From Chryseobacterium aquifrigidense (GTDB taxonomy: Bacteria > Bacteroidota > Bacteroidia > Flavobacteriales > Weeksellaceae): DNA of 64,000 nucleotides. The stretch's first letter is position 1. Every line of letters begins with the position of its first letter. Location: positions 2,276,008 through 2,340,007 of the forward strand of contig NZ_VFPD01000001.1 in NCBI RefSeq assembly GCF_006716485.1, read 5' to 3'. Below the pieces are notes generated by a model. That model saw only the letters and a program-made list of their open reading frames with translations, was not told the origin of the DNA and ran no database searches. Position numbers and translations under genes: made by a program. This document shows, in pieces, positions 8,577 through 17,893 of the stretch.

Positions 8577-11345
8577 TTAAAATTTAAGTGAAACAATACA
8601 GCCGAATGTTTTAAAGGAGGGCAGGTTAAAAAAGTCCAGGCCTCTTCCATTATTCATATCATAAAAATTCTGATTAGGATCTGCTCCTTTATTAGCCTGC
8701 CAGAGCAAAATATTATTTACATAAAAAGTCAGCCTGAGGGTCTGTTTATTCCTGTTAATCGGGAAATCTGAGGAAAGTGATATATTGTTGATTCTTACAT
8801 AATCTGCTTTTTGAATATAATTTTCCGCCACACCTAAATAACCGTATCTTGACCATCTGTTTTCCAGAACATTCAGGTTAGGATCATAGAAATCGACAGG
8901 AATCTGGTTGACAGTTCCATTTGTATGTACGCCTTCGAAAATATAATTTTTTATGTTCCTTTCTTCTCCTGAGCTATAAGAACGTCCGTAATAATCAAGA
9001 ACAGCCTGTGTTCCATTCCATAGCTGGCCTCCCTTTTTCCATTCCCAATTGATATCTAAAGACAGATTTTTATAGGTAAAACTGTGGTTGAATTTCATCA
9101 CAAAATCCGGTGTAGGATCTGCAATAATTTTCATACCGTCTGCCTTTTTGGGGAATCCGAACTCATCAATAATCACTTGTCCGGATGCATTTCTTTCAAA
9201 GTAATTTCCCATGACAGCACCCAAAACCTGTCCTTCTGATAGTGTTTTATAAATATCTTTGAATCCTGAAACCGCCAGATCGTGATATCCCGGAGCGACA
9301 CGGTCTACAATATCTTTATATTTAAAAAATGAAACTTTATGGGTGGTATACATATCGTACCCCAGACGTAATCGTTCGTAAGCAAAATTGAATTCATATC
9401 CGCTGTACGTATGATCTGCTATATTTTTAAGTCGTAATTGATTGTTTTCAAAAACTGGAAATATATCGTCACTATTCTTTTTACTAAAATATTCTCCATC
9501 TACACTGATATTATACCCAAGGTTCAGCCTGGCTCCAATTTTCCATTCTTTAGTATTGACATTGGACACACCTTTGAAACTTTCTGCTTCCTGTACCGGA
9601 AAGTATTGATTGTAATTTTCTGCCTTCAGCAAAGTAGTAGAATACGAAGCATAGGATCTTGTTATTTCCGGTTCGGAGCTTAGTTGAGTGTAACTTCCCA
9701 GTAATTTAAAACTGTAGTTATACCAATTGAAGATCTGATTGAACTTCAAATAAAAGTTAGCCTTTGGAAGCCAATAATTATTTTTAAGGGAAGTATTGGA
9801 GATATAAAATGAATTCCCAAGATTAAAACCTGCTTCAAAATTATAATCGCGGATGTTCATATTATAATTAAAAATATGATCCTGCGAAGTTCTCTGATAG
9901 AGATATTTTTGATGGGTCAGGCTGTTATAAATATCAGCTTTTTTATCATTTAAAATAAAATTCAGGCTGAAAGTATTTCTAAAATCATAGTCTCCCAATG
10001 AATAAGAACCCTGTATATTGGAATGATAGGAACGGTTGTTTTGAATTCTTTCATTTGATATTCCGCTGATGAAACCATAAGTAGAAGGTTTATATTGATC
10101 CTGATTCCAGCTATTACTATTTTCATAGGACTGAGTGATATTCAGTTTAAAGTTATCCCAGTCTTTCGCTACATTAAGACTAAACTGCCTGTCCCGATTC
10201 CTAAACCGGTATTTACTATCCTGCTCAAAAAGGAATGAAGGATTGTCTGCATACCGGCTGTAGCTTCTCTGTGAGCCGTTGTTCAGGAAAATATTTTGCT
10301 CATTTGAAAATGAAACCGGTGTTAACAATGAGTTTTGGTAAGCTCTGTTGAACAACCCTATTCTATTGGTATTGGTTGCTTTGTTTTCTTCGTAATTAAA
10401 AGCAAGATTAATGTAATATCTACCCAAATCTGCATTCAGTTTTGTTTTGAGGGTATTGGTAACATCAAATTGATCAATAAAATACATTTGGTTCTTCTGC
10501 TGTCCCAGATTCATTGAAAGCCTGATCTTTTCGCTGGAGCCTTCTTTTATAAACGCATTTACATTCAATTGATTATTGTAACCTACCGTAGTTTTAAAAA
10601 GGTTGTTATCATATCTTTGCGCACGCTGAAGTCCATTAACCCATGGAGTCAGTTTTCCATTCTGATCATACTCGTAAGGTAATCCGTTAAATCCAAGGGT
10701 TGATATGTCTGGTCCAAAGCTGAACATTTCATTCGTTTCAGGACCTTTCCAAACAAGATTTGCATTTTCAGATCTTCCCTGAACATACTTATTTTGAGTC
10801 TCCGGGACAGCATTCCTGCTTTTGATATCAAGAGATGTGGTAAAGCTTCCATTAAACAGTAATGCTGTCTTATTGATCCTTTTTAAAACATAAACAGTAT
10901 CGTTCTTTTGCTTTAATTTTCTTATGTCATCAAAATAAGAATGTGATCTTTTGCTGAGTTGGGTTGTAGCTTTTTCAATACTGAAATCATCTTTAATTTC
11001 CTTTGAAACAAGACTGTCGTACGCTTTACTGTAAATATTTTCTACACTTTTACTTCCTGTCTGATTTTCCAGAATCTCTTTTAGTTCCCTGAGTTCATAG
11101 GTAGAAATAACATGGGTGTTTTTACCTTGGTTCCAAACGAGAGTATCATAAGCTTTGGCTGCAATGATGGCAAATCCTTTCTCATCAGTCAGTTCATAAA
11201 CCCCACTGTTTTTGTTATAAATCTTTAAAAAGTTCTGTGCTTTATCTTTAGTTGTTAAAAATTTACCAGAGTAATATAATTGTGAATTTTGTGCCTGTAA
11301 TAAGGTAATTGTAAATGGCAGTAACAGCAGATAATTCTTTTTCAT
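8577..11345 (-). CDS. SusC-like outer-membrane beta-barrel lacking a plug domain
   Basis: The 922-residue product has a signal peptide (MKKNYLLLLPFTITLLQAQ). A degenerate carboxypeptidase-regulatory-like segment follows (LKIYNKNSGVYELTDEKGFAIIAA). From about residue 165 it is a typical SusC barrel: FSFGPDISTLGFNGLPYEYDQNG, many alternating strands, DPTPDFVMKFNHSFTYKNLSLD, YVRINNISLSSDFP, and a final strand ending VSLKF. None of the plug hallmarks (IRG..S, VDGV, ATAIYGSRAANG) occurs, so the plug appears to be missing rather than divergent. The next gene, 3 bp downstream, encodes a macroglobulin that does contain a SusC plug. A strong hairpin separates this gene from the VWA lipoprotein gene upstream. 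The protein should sit in the outer membrane; the substrate is unknown. Confidence 0.83.
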   Translation of the reverse strand: MKKNYLLLLPFTITLLQAQNSQLYYSGKFLTTKDKAQNFLKIYNKNSGVYELTDEKGFAIIAAKAYDTLVWNQGKNTHVISTYELRELKEILENQTGSKSVENIYSKAYDSLVSKEIKDDFSIEKATTQLSKRSHSYFDDIRKLKQKNDTVYVLKRINKTALLFNGSFTTSLDIKSRNAVPETQNKYVQGRSENANLVWKGPETNEMFSFGPDISTLGFNGLPYEYDQNGKLTPWVNGLQRAQRYDNNLFKTTVGYNNQLNVNAFIKEGSSEKIRLSMNLGQQKNQMYFIDQFDVTNTLKTKLNADLGRYYINLAFNYEENKATNTNRIGLFNRAYQNSLLTPVSFSNEQNIFLNNGSQRSYSRYADNPSFLFEQDSKYRFRNRDRQFSLNVAKDWDNFKLNITQSYENSNSWNQDQYKPSTYGFISGISNERIQNNRSYHSNIQGSYSLGDYDFRNTFSLNFILNDKKADIYNSLTHQKYLYQRTSQDHIFNYNMNIRDYNFEAGFNLGNSFYISNTSLKNNYWLPKANFYLKFNQIFNWYNYSFKLLGSYTQLSSEPEITRSYASYSTTLLKAENYNQYFPVQEAESFKGVSNVNTKEWKIGARLNLGYNISVDGEYFSKKNSDDIFPVFENNQLRLKNIADHTYSGYEFNFAYERLRLGYDMYTTHKVSFFKYKDIVDRVAPGYHDLAVSGFKDIYKTLSEGQVLGAVMGNYFERNASGQVIIDEFGFPKKADGMKIIADPTPDFVMKFNHSFTYKNLSLDINWEWKKGGQLWNGTQAVLDYYGRSYSSGEERNIKNYIFEGVHTNGTVNQIPVDFYDPNLNVLENRWSRYGYLGVAENYIQKADYVRINNISLSSDFPINRNKQTLRLTFYVNNILLWQANKGADPNQNFYDMNNGRGLDFFNLPSFKTFGCIVSLKF

Positions 11346-11370
11346 CGGTGATTAGTATGCTTAAAAATAT

Positions 11371-11404
11371 AAAAAAAGAAATTTCCGGGGAAATTTCTTT
11401 TTTT
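11371..11404 (-). terminator. intrinsic terminator between VWA lipoprotein and barrel genes
   Basis: Perfect 16-bp arms, AAAAAAAGAAATTTCC (11371-11386) and GGAAATTTCTTTTTTT (11389-11404), form a hairpin with A and T tracts on both sides, so it can work in either direction. It lies directly after the 11410-13326 stop codon. Only 25 bp remain before the barrel start codon, so any promoter for the barrel must overlap the hairpin, or readthrough feeds it. Confidence 0.85.
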
Positions 11405-11409
11405 ATCAA

Positions 11410-13326
11410 CTATTTTTGAATTGTTTTATAGCTCTCTATCAGTCCTATAAATTCGGAGCGATAGCCTTCTTCATCTTTATTTTTACCCTCTTTGGCGAGA
11501 TTCTGAATATCAGAAAGATCTCTTTTCGTAATCAGTTCCGAGTTTCTTAGTACCAAACCGAACCAGGCTACGGAAGAAGCAAATTTGAAATCCGGGCTTA
11601 TTGCTGCTGAAGATGCATTTTCTTTTTTAATCACTTTAGCGATTTCCATACTTTTGTTTCCATCAGGTTTTTTGTACCGGAATTTCACAGTTGCCAATTC
11701 ATCTCCAAAGTTCTTCTTATCTGAAGTTTTAGAATATTTCAATTTCGTTTCTGCAGGAATAAATTCTGATTCTGTATTTACCGGAATAATTTCATATAAA
11801 GCAGTTACAGTATGTCCGCTTCCTAATTCTCCCGCATCAATCTTATCATTAACAAAGTCTTCATTTCTCAGTTTCCTGTTTTCATAGCCTATCAAACGGT
11901 AAGATTTCACAAATTTAGGATTGAATTCAATCTGAATCTTTACATCTTTAGCAATAGCGTACATGCTTCCGGCAAATTCTTTTCCTAAAAATTTATTGGC
12001 CTCCTGTATATTATCAATATAGGCATAATTTCCGTTTCCTTTATCAGCAAGCGTTTCCATTGTGTTGTCTTTGTAATTCCCCATTCCATATCCAAGACAG
12101 GTCAGGAAAATCCCTGTTTTTCTTTTTTGTGTAATTAAGGCTTCAATATCGGTATTGGAAGAAGGACCAACATTAAAGTCACCATCTGTTGCCAGAACGA
12201 CTCTGTTGTTTCCTCCTTTGATAAAATTCTCCTTTGCCAGTTTATAGGCAAGCTCAATACCTTCTCCACCTGCTGTACTTCCTCCTGCCTGAAGATTATC
12301 CAACGCTTTAATAATTTTTTCTCTTTCTCCAGCTGACGTTGGGGGTAAAACCACTCCTGCACTTCCCGCATAGACTACAATGCCTACTTTGTCTTTTGGT
12401 CTCAGCTGTTTCAGCAAAACTTTAAGAGAAGACTTCAGCAAGGGAAGTTTATTTTCCTCACTCATTGATCCTGAAACATCAATCAGAAAGACAATATTCG
12501 ATGCAGGCAGATTGTCCATAGGGATGTTTTTCCCCTGAAGGCCTATTTTAAGAAGCTTATGCTTTGGATTCCATGGAGATTTACCATATTCGGTATTGAT
12601 TGAAAAAGGTTCTCCATTTGTAGGCTTTGGATAATTATATTTAAAATAATTGATCATCTCTTCTACCCTTACTGCATTTTTATCTACTTTATCTCCATAC
12701 TTGATGATTCTCCGGACATTGGAATAAGAAGCATTATCCACATCAATAGAAAAGGTAGAAAGAGGCTGGCTGCTGGTCAGTTCAAATGCATTTTCAATAA
12801 ATCCGGCGTACTCTTCATTATTATAACTAATATTCTTATCAGTTTTTTCAGGCTTCTGAACCTCTTTTTTTCCTCCAATGTGATGAGTATAAACTCTTCC
12901 TGGTTCATATAATCTCTTTGATAGGGAACTTTCTACTTCCATTGCAGTAACTGACTTTGGTTTCGGGCAGCCATTATATTCCGGCATTCCCGGAACCGTA
13001 GGACAGGCATCGTCTTTATCCAAAATACCATCACCATCTGTATCCGGCCACGGACAGCCATTATTTTCCGGAGGTCCGGGCACTGTAGGGCACGCGTCAT
13101 CTTTATCAATAACACCATCTCCATCCGATTCTACCCACGGACATCCTTCATTTTCTATCGGACCGGCAATATCTGGGCACTTATCCAGTTTATTAGGAAT
13201 TCCATCCTGATCCTTATCTTTTCTGACACTGTAAGTCTGTGGTTTCTTGTCACTTTCAGTGTTTTTTTGAGTTTTACAGCTTGTTAATGCCACAAGCCCT
13301 AGCATGGTTATTAGAATTTTTCTCAT
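11410..13326 (-). CDS. VWA/YfbK-like lipoprotein with thrombospondin type 3 repeats
   Basis: The 638-residue protein has a lipoprotein signal (MRKILITMLGLVALTSCKTQ). Three thrombospondin type 3-like calcium-binding repeats lie between about residues 37 and 125 (DKDQDGIPNKLDKCPD, SDGDGVIDKDDACPTVPG, TDGDGILDKDDACPTVPG). A YfbK N-terminal region is followed by a von Willebrand A domain with the MIDAS motif DVSGS near residue 280 and a DUF3520-type C-terminus ending LVLRNSELITKRDLSDI. From the ELTSSQPLSTFSIDVDNASYSN segment onward it is closely similar to the neighbouring 818-residue protein, so the two arose by tandem duplication. Probably anchored in the outer or inner membrane and binding a protein partner through a metal site. 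No enzymatic role is evident. Confidence 0.85.
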   Translation of the reverse strand: MRKILITMLGLVALTSCKTQKNTESDKKPQTYSVRKDKDQDGIPNKLDKCPDIAGPIENEGCPWVESDGDGVIDKDDACPTVPGPPENNGCPWPDTDGDGILDKDDACPTVPGMPEYNGCPKPKSVTAMEVESSLSKRLYEPGRVYTHHIGGKKEVQKPEKTDKNISYNNEEYAGFIENAFELTSSQPLSTFSIDVDNASYSNVRRIIKYGDKVDKNAVRVEEMINYFKYNYPKPTNGEPFSINTEYGKSPWNPKHKLLKIGLQGKNIPMDNLPASNIVFLIDVSGSMSEENKLPLLKSSLKVLLKQLRPKDKVGIVVYAGSAGVVLPPTSAGEREKIIKALDNLQAGGSTAGGEGIELAYKLAKENFIKGGNNRVVLATDGDFNVGPSSNTDIEALITQKRKTGIFLTCLGYGMGNYKDNTMETLADKGNGNYAYIDNIQEANKFLGKEFAGSMYAIAKDVKIQIEFNPKFVKSYRLIGYENRKLRNEDFVNDKIDAGELGSGHTVTALYEIIPVNTESEFIPAETKLKYSKTSDKKNFGDELATVKFRYKKPDGNKSMEIAKVIKKENASSAAISPDFKFASSVAWFGLVLRNSELITKRDLSDIQNLAKEGKNKDEEGYRSEFIGLIESYKTIQK

Positions 13327-13409
13327 CTTTTTTCAAATTTCGGCAGGAAATTATTAAAATAAATTTAAACCGATTAATAAATATTGAATAAAACTTATTT
13401 TCTCAATAA

Positions 13410-13441
13410 AGAAGAGAAATTTCCTGAGTAATTTCTCTTCT
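13410..13441 (-). terminator. hairpin between the two VWA genes
   Basis: The arms AGAAGAGAAAT (13410-13420) and ATTTCTCTTCT (13431-13441) are perfectly complementary around a 10-nt loop. The hairpin lies just after the stop codon of the 818-residue VWA gene. On the minus strand it is followed by TTTATT. It may terminate or attenuate transcription coming from the sigma factor gene. Confidence 0.7.
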
Positions 13442-13446
13442 AATCA

Positions 13447-15903
13447 TTACTTTTGAACTGTTTTATAACTTTCTATCAGTCTTATAAATTCTGACCGATA
13501 GCCTTCTTCATCTTTACTTTTGCCTTGTTTAGCCAGATTTTCTATATCAGAAAGATCCTTTTTCGTAATCAATTCCGAGTTTCTGAGTACCAAACCGAAC
13601 CAGGCTACCGAAGAAGCAAATTTGAAATCCGGGCTTGCAGAAGATATTCTGTCATCTGTATTTTTAACAACCTGGCTTATTTCTCGGCTGGTATCTCCGT
13701 CAGGTTTTTTATATCTGAATTTAATTGTTGCCAGTTCATCTCCAAATTCTCCTGATGAACTATTCCGGATATATTTCAGATTACTTTCTTTAGGTACAAA
13801 GTCTGATTTTACATCTGTTGGAATTACCTCATATAAAGCAGTAACGGTATGGCCGCTTCCGAGCTCGCCGGCATCTATTTTGTCATTGGCAAAGTCTTCA
13901 TTTTTCAGTTTTCTGTTCTCATAACCTATCAAACGGTATGATTTTACGTATTCAGGATTAAATTCAATCTGAATTTTCACATCCTTTGCGATAGCATACA
14001 TACTTCCTGCAAATTCTTTCCCCAGAAACTTATTCGCTTCCTGCATATTATCGATATAAGCGTAATTCCCGTTTCCTTTATCGGCAAGGGTTTCCAGCGT
14101 ATTGTCTTTATAGTTGCCCATTCCGAAACCTAAGCAAGTAAGGAAAACGCCTGATTTTCTTTTATCTTCAATCAGTGTTTTAAGGTCTGATGTAGAAGAC
14201 ATCCCTACATTGAAATCTCCGTCGGTTGCAATAATAACACGGTTATTACCATCTTTTGCAAAGTTTTCCTGCGCCAGTTTATAAGCAAGCTCAATTCCTG
14301 CTCCTCCGGCTGTGCTTCCGCCAGCCTGAAGATGATCTAGCGCCTCTATAATTTTATCTTTTTCTGCTGCTGAAGTTGGTGGTAAAACCATTCCTGCACT
14401 TCCCGCATAGACTACAATTCCAACCTTATCCTTAGGTCTGAGCTGGTTCAGTAAAAGTTTAAGAGAAGACTTTAGCAATGGTAGTTTATTTTCCTCACTC
14501 ATTGAGCCTGAAACATCAATAAGGAAAATAAGGTTTGAGGCAGGCAGACGATCCATTGGAATATTCTTCCCCTGAAGTCCTATTTTAAGCAATTTATGCT
14601 TCGGATTCCATGGAGATTCACTGTATTCAGTATTAATTGAAAAAGGATCTCCATTCTGAGGTTGTGGATAATTATATTTAAAATAATTAACCATCTCTTC
14701 GATTCTTACTGCATTTTTATCAACTGCCTGCCCGTTATTGATCATTCTTCTTACATTGGAATAAGACGCATTATCAACATCAATAGAAAAAGTAGACAAC
14801 GGCTGGCTTCGTGTGAGTTCAAAAGGGTTCTCAACAAAAGTATCATAGCTTTCATCATGCGGAGTCACTGGAGAAACCTGCTGTTGGTTATTAATTGCTT
14901 CCTGAAGTTTTTTCATTCTTTTTCTTTCCCTTCTTGAAAGATCTTTGGTAGTTACCACAACTACTCCATTTGCTGCCTTACTTCCATAGATTGCTGTAGC
15001 AGAGCTACCTTTTAAGACATTCACTCCTTCAATTCTGTTAGGATCTAAATTTTTGAAGTCATTAGCTTTTGTCAATATTCCGTTAACAACAAACAGAGGT
15101 TGATTTTCCGGTTTCACAGAAGCTGACCCTCTGATCCTCAGCCGAATATCATTAAAGTCTCCCGGAGAAACATTACTCCCCAGATATCCTGTTGAGCTAC
15201 TTACTCTAACCCCAGCAACAGTTCCCTTCAATGACGAATAAGTGGACTGTGGTAAGTTGCTGACAGAGCTTGTAACTGTACTGGATGATGTAACAGATTT
15301 CACCACTTTTCTTTGTCCAAAACCAACCATTACAACTTCATCTATACTCGTGACTCTATTGGTATCTTTCCGTTGTCCGGAAGCAACATAATTTGCTTTC
15401 CTCTCATCGTACACCACGTCGCTTTTCTCTCTTACAATCTGATTTTCGGAGCTTACCGGTTGATATCCATGATCCGAAGACGGACGAAGAGGAGGCAGCT
15501 CAACAGAATGTTTCGATGGTAACTGAATTGTATTCACTGCAATATTTTCTGCCGGCTTAATACTATTTTTCTCTTTCTGGATATTATGCTTTGTAATGCT
15601 ATCTATTTTTGCAATATCAGATGTATTACCAGGACCGTTTGAAGTTCTATTTTCTACTATTGCAGGTTGTAAAGGTTTTTCAATCTCTTTTTTATTCATA
15701 AAGTAAAAAGCCCCAAGACCAATCATCAAACTTGCAGCAATACCATACGGCAGCCAAAGCGGAATAATTTTCTTTTTATCTTCTTTTTTATCTAATTTCT
15801 CTTCAATCTTATCCCATACTTTCTCAAAACCAGGAAAAACAGTTGGTTCTTCTGAAAGCCTGGAAGCTTCATTGAATTGTTGATCTATATGATTATTTTC
15901 CAT
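13447..15903 (-). CDS. anti-sigma-like membrane protein with embedded TonB plug and VWA domain
   Basis: The 818-residue protein has a hydrophilic N-terminus (residues 1-45, PGFEKVWDKIEEKLDKKEDK) of the kind seen on flavobacterial anti-sigma factors. One transmembrane helix follows (about 49-69, LPYGIAASLMIGLGAFYFM) and then a linker. A SusC/TonB plug lies at about 187-320, beginning DEVVMVGFG and containing LRIRGSASV, PLFVVNGI and SATAIYGSKAANGVVVVTTK. The YfbK-type region with a VWA domain (MIDAS DVSGS near 450) and a DUF3520-like end follow. It starts 12 bp after an ECF sigma factor gene. A cytoplasmic sigma-binding part joined to a periplasmic plug and VWA module is unusual. The signalling role is inference, while the domain order is seen directly. 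Confidence 0.85.
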   Translation of the reverse strand: MENNHIDQQFNEASRLSEEPTVFPGFEKVWDKIEEKLDKKEDKKKIIPLWLPYGIAASLMIGLGAFYFMNKKEIEKPLQPAIVENRTSNGPGNTSDIAKIDSITKHNIQKEKNSIKPAENIAVNTIQLPSKHSVELPPLRPSSDHGYQPVSSENQIVREKSDVVYDERKANYVASGQRKDTNRVTSIDEVVMVGFGQRKVVKSVTSSSTVTSSVSNLPQSTYSSLKGTVAGVRVSSSTGYLGSNVSPGDFNDIRLRIRGSASVKPENQPLFVVNGILTKANDFKNLDPNRIEGVNVLKGSSATAIYGSKAANGVVVVTTKDLSRRERKRMKKLQEAINNQQQVSPVTPHDESYDTFVENPFELTRSQPLSTFSIDVDNASYSNVRRMINNGQAVDKNAVRIEEMVNYFKYNYPQPQNGDPFSINTEYSESPWNPKHKLLKIGLQGKNIPMDRLPASNLIFLIDVSGSMSEENKLPLLKSSLKLLLNQLRPKDKVGIVVYAGSAGMVLPPTSAAEKDKIIEALDHLQAGGSTAGGAGIELAYKLAQENFAKDGNNRVIIATDGDFNVGMSSTSDLKTLIEDKRKSGVFLTCLGFGMGNYKDNTLETLADKGNGNYAYIDNMQEANKFLGKEFAGSMYAIAKDVKIQIEFNPEYVKSYRLIGYENRKLKNEDFANDKIDAGELGSGHTVTALYEVIPTDVKSDFVPKESNLKYIRNSSSGEFGDELATIKFRYKKPDGDTSREISQVVKNTDDRISSASPDFKFASSVAWFGLVLRNSELITKKDLSDIENLAKQGKSKDEEGYRSEFIRLIESYKTVQK

Positions 15904-15915
15904 TGTTGTAAAAGT

Positions 15916-16434
15916 TTAAATGTTTTGATTCACTAGAAGTTCCTGCAACTTTTTTCTTGCAAAATTGAGCTGGGATTTTGATGTTCCTTCGCTTATGGAA
16001 AGCATGGCTGCTATTTCCTTATGAGGATATCCTTCAATAGCGAAAAGGTTAAAAATCGCTCTACAACCTTCGGGGAGAAAATTCAGTAAACTTAAAATAT
16101 CTTTTTCCAGGGAAAGGTTTTCTGTAGTTCCTTCAGAATGATCTATGAAATTTTCTTCAAGAGAAATCAGTAATCCCTTATTAGATCTTAATTTTTGCAG
16201 ACATTCGTTCACCGCAATTTTTCTCGCCCATGCTTCAAAGGTTTCAGCATTTTGAAGCTGGGTAATTTTCGTGAAAATCTTGTAGAATGTATCGGCCAAT
16301 ACTTCTTCTATATCTTCATCGTTTTTCAAATAGCGTCTGCAGGCTGCGTAAAGCCTGCCCGCCATTTTCTCGTAGACTTTCCGCTGTGCATTGCGGTTGT
16401 TACGCTGGCATTCCAATAATAATTCTTGTTCCAT
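15916..16434 (-). CDS. ECF-type RNA polymerase sigma factor
   Basis: The 172-residue protein has sigma region 2 (YLKNDEDIEEVLADTFYKIF, then FEAWARKIAVNECLQKLRS) and region 4 (LPEGCRAIFNLFAIEGYPHKEIAAMLSISEGTSKSQ). This is the compact two-domain layout of extracytoplasmic-function sigma factors. It is the first gene of the minus-strand locus and sits 12 bp before a membrane protein whose N-terminus looks like an anti-sigma domain, the usual sigma/anti-sigma arrangement. It probably directs its own locus and possibly other surface genes. The promoter it recognises cannot be assigned from this window. Confidence 0.92.
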   Translation of the reverse strand: MEQELLLECQRNNRNAQRKVYEKMAGRLYAACRRYLKNDEDIEEVLADTFYKIFTKITQLQNAETFEAWARKIAVNECLQKLRSNKGLLISLEENFIDHSEGTTENLSLEKDILSLLNFLPEGCRAIFNLFAIEGYPHKEIAAMLSISEGTSKSQLNFARKKLQELLVNQNI

Positions 16435-16640
16435 AGTCAGGAGTTATATTATTATAGATGCGGAAACTTTTGAAAGGGTTGGAAACATGATCAACTTTTT
16501 TTGAGTAAAAGGGTAAATTGGCAAATGAACCTCTATTAATTCAGCTTTTTTGTAATTTTTTTAATTTCAAATTTAACTTTTCCATCTGTAACAAATCTCT
16601 ATTATCAACGACTCTTAATATAAATAATCTTTTTATAGTA

Positions 16641-17843
16641 ATGAAAAATGCCAAAATTGCATCATTACTTTTTGTTTTGTCTGCAGGAAGTATGATGTTT
16701 GCCCAAGATGACTTAATCAACAAGTTAAAAAACAACCAATCACAAAATGCTAATTTTCAGTTCACAACGTTAAAAGACGTTGGTGCAACTTCTGTAAAGA
16801 ACCAAGGTTCATCAGGAACTTGCTGGAGCTACTCAGGAAATTCATTCCTTGAATCTGAAATGCAGAGAATGGGCAAAAAACCTGTAGATCTCGCCGAAAT
16901 TTTCACAGCAAGAAACTCTTATCATGATAAAGCGAAGTTATATGTTTTAAATAATGGAGCGATCAGTTGGGGTGACGGAGGAGAACTTCACGACGTAATT
17001 AATATGTACAAAAAGTATGGAGCCGTTCCTCAGGATGTTTATACGGGTTTAAAATCCGGACAGACTACCAACAACTTCAAGGAAATGCAGGGCAAACTGA
17101 AGCCCGTTCTTGACAGTCTTGTTCAAGCTTCTTCGAAAGGGAAACTGACTGATAACTGGATGGATTCTGTAGATGCTATTCTTGACGAATATTTAGGAAA
17201 AGTACCTGCTAACTTTACATATGAAGGGAAAAACTACACTCCGAAAACATTTGCTAAAGAAGTAGTAGGAATCAACCCTGAAGATTATGTGGAATTATCT
17301 TCCTATAAAGATTATCCATATTTTCAGAAATTTGTAGTTCCAATTCCTGATAACTGGAGTCACGATTCTGACTGGAATGTTCCGATGAAAGATCTTACAG
17401 CAATCATCGACAATGCGGTAACAAAAGGATATTCTGTGGGTTGGGCAACTGACGTTTCGGAGCCTTATTTTTCTTACAAAAATGGTGTAGCTTACGTTCC
17501 GGATATGGATCTTGACCAGATTACTGCAGAGAACAAGCAGACTTTGTTTACAGAGCCTAAAAAAGATAAAACCATCACTGAAGACATGCGTCAGAAAGCA
17601 CTTAATAACCTTTCTACAACGGATGACCACGGGATGCACATCGTAGGTTTGGCTAAAGATCAAACGGGTAAAGAATATTATATGGTGAAAAACTCATGGG
17701 GAGTAACCAATGATTTCGCCGGATATATTTATGTAACAAGACCTTATGTTGAATATAAATCAACAGCAATTCTTGTTCACAAAAATGCAATCCCAAAAAG
17801 CATATTAAAACAATTGAAGCCAACTAAGAATATTGGTTTGTAA
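16641..17843 (+). CDS. secreted C1B-type cysteine peptidase (bleomycin hydrolase/PepC-like)
   Basis: I place the start at the ATG at 16641, because it gives a clear signal peptide (MKNAKIASLLFVLSAGSMMFAQ). The frame extends further upstream but without a plausible leader. The 400-residue product has the catalytic cysteine in NQGSSGTCWSYSG, the histidine in DDHGMHIVG and the asparagine in VKNSWG, in papain-family order. The long insertions fit the C1B aminopeptidase C/bleomycin hydrolase branch. Family members are usually cytoplasmic, so export to the periplasm is notable, though it is common in Bacteroidetes. It diverges from the sigma factor gene and ends with a strong terminator. Confidence 0.88.
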   Translation: MKNAKIASLLFVLSAGSMMFAQDDLINKLKNNQSQNANFQFTTLKDVGATSVKNQGSSGTCWSYSGNSFLESEMQRMGKKPVDLAEIFTARNSYHDKAKLYVLNNGAISWGDGGELHDVINMYKKYGAVPQDVYTGLKSGQTTNNFKEMQGKLKPVLDSLVQASSKGKLTDNWMDSVDAILDEYLGKVPANFTYEGKNYTPKTFAKEVVGINPEDYVELSSYKDYPYFQKFVVPIPDNWSHDSDWNVPMKDLTAIIDNAVTKGYSVGWATDVSEPYFSYKNGVAYVPDMDLDQITAENKQTLFTEPKKDKTITEDMRQKALNNLSTTDDHGMHIVGLAKDQTGKEYYMVKNSWGVTNDFAGYIYVTRPYVEYKSTAILVHKNAIPKSILKQLKPTKNIGL

Positions 17844-17893
17844 AGAAATCATTTCTGCCGGTTTAAGGGCAGTTTAGATATTTAAATCTGTTA

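Noticed and set aside
13447..15903. Plug inside the VWA protein as a frameshift or assembly artefact joining two genes
   Set aside because: The frame is continuous with no stop, and the adjacent A2M shows an independent plug insertion, so the fusion looks real.
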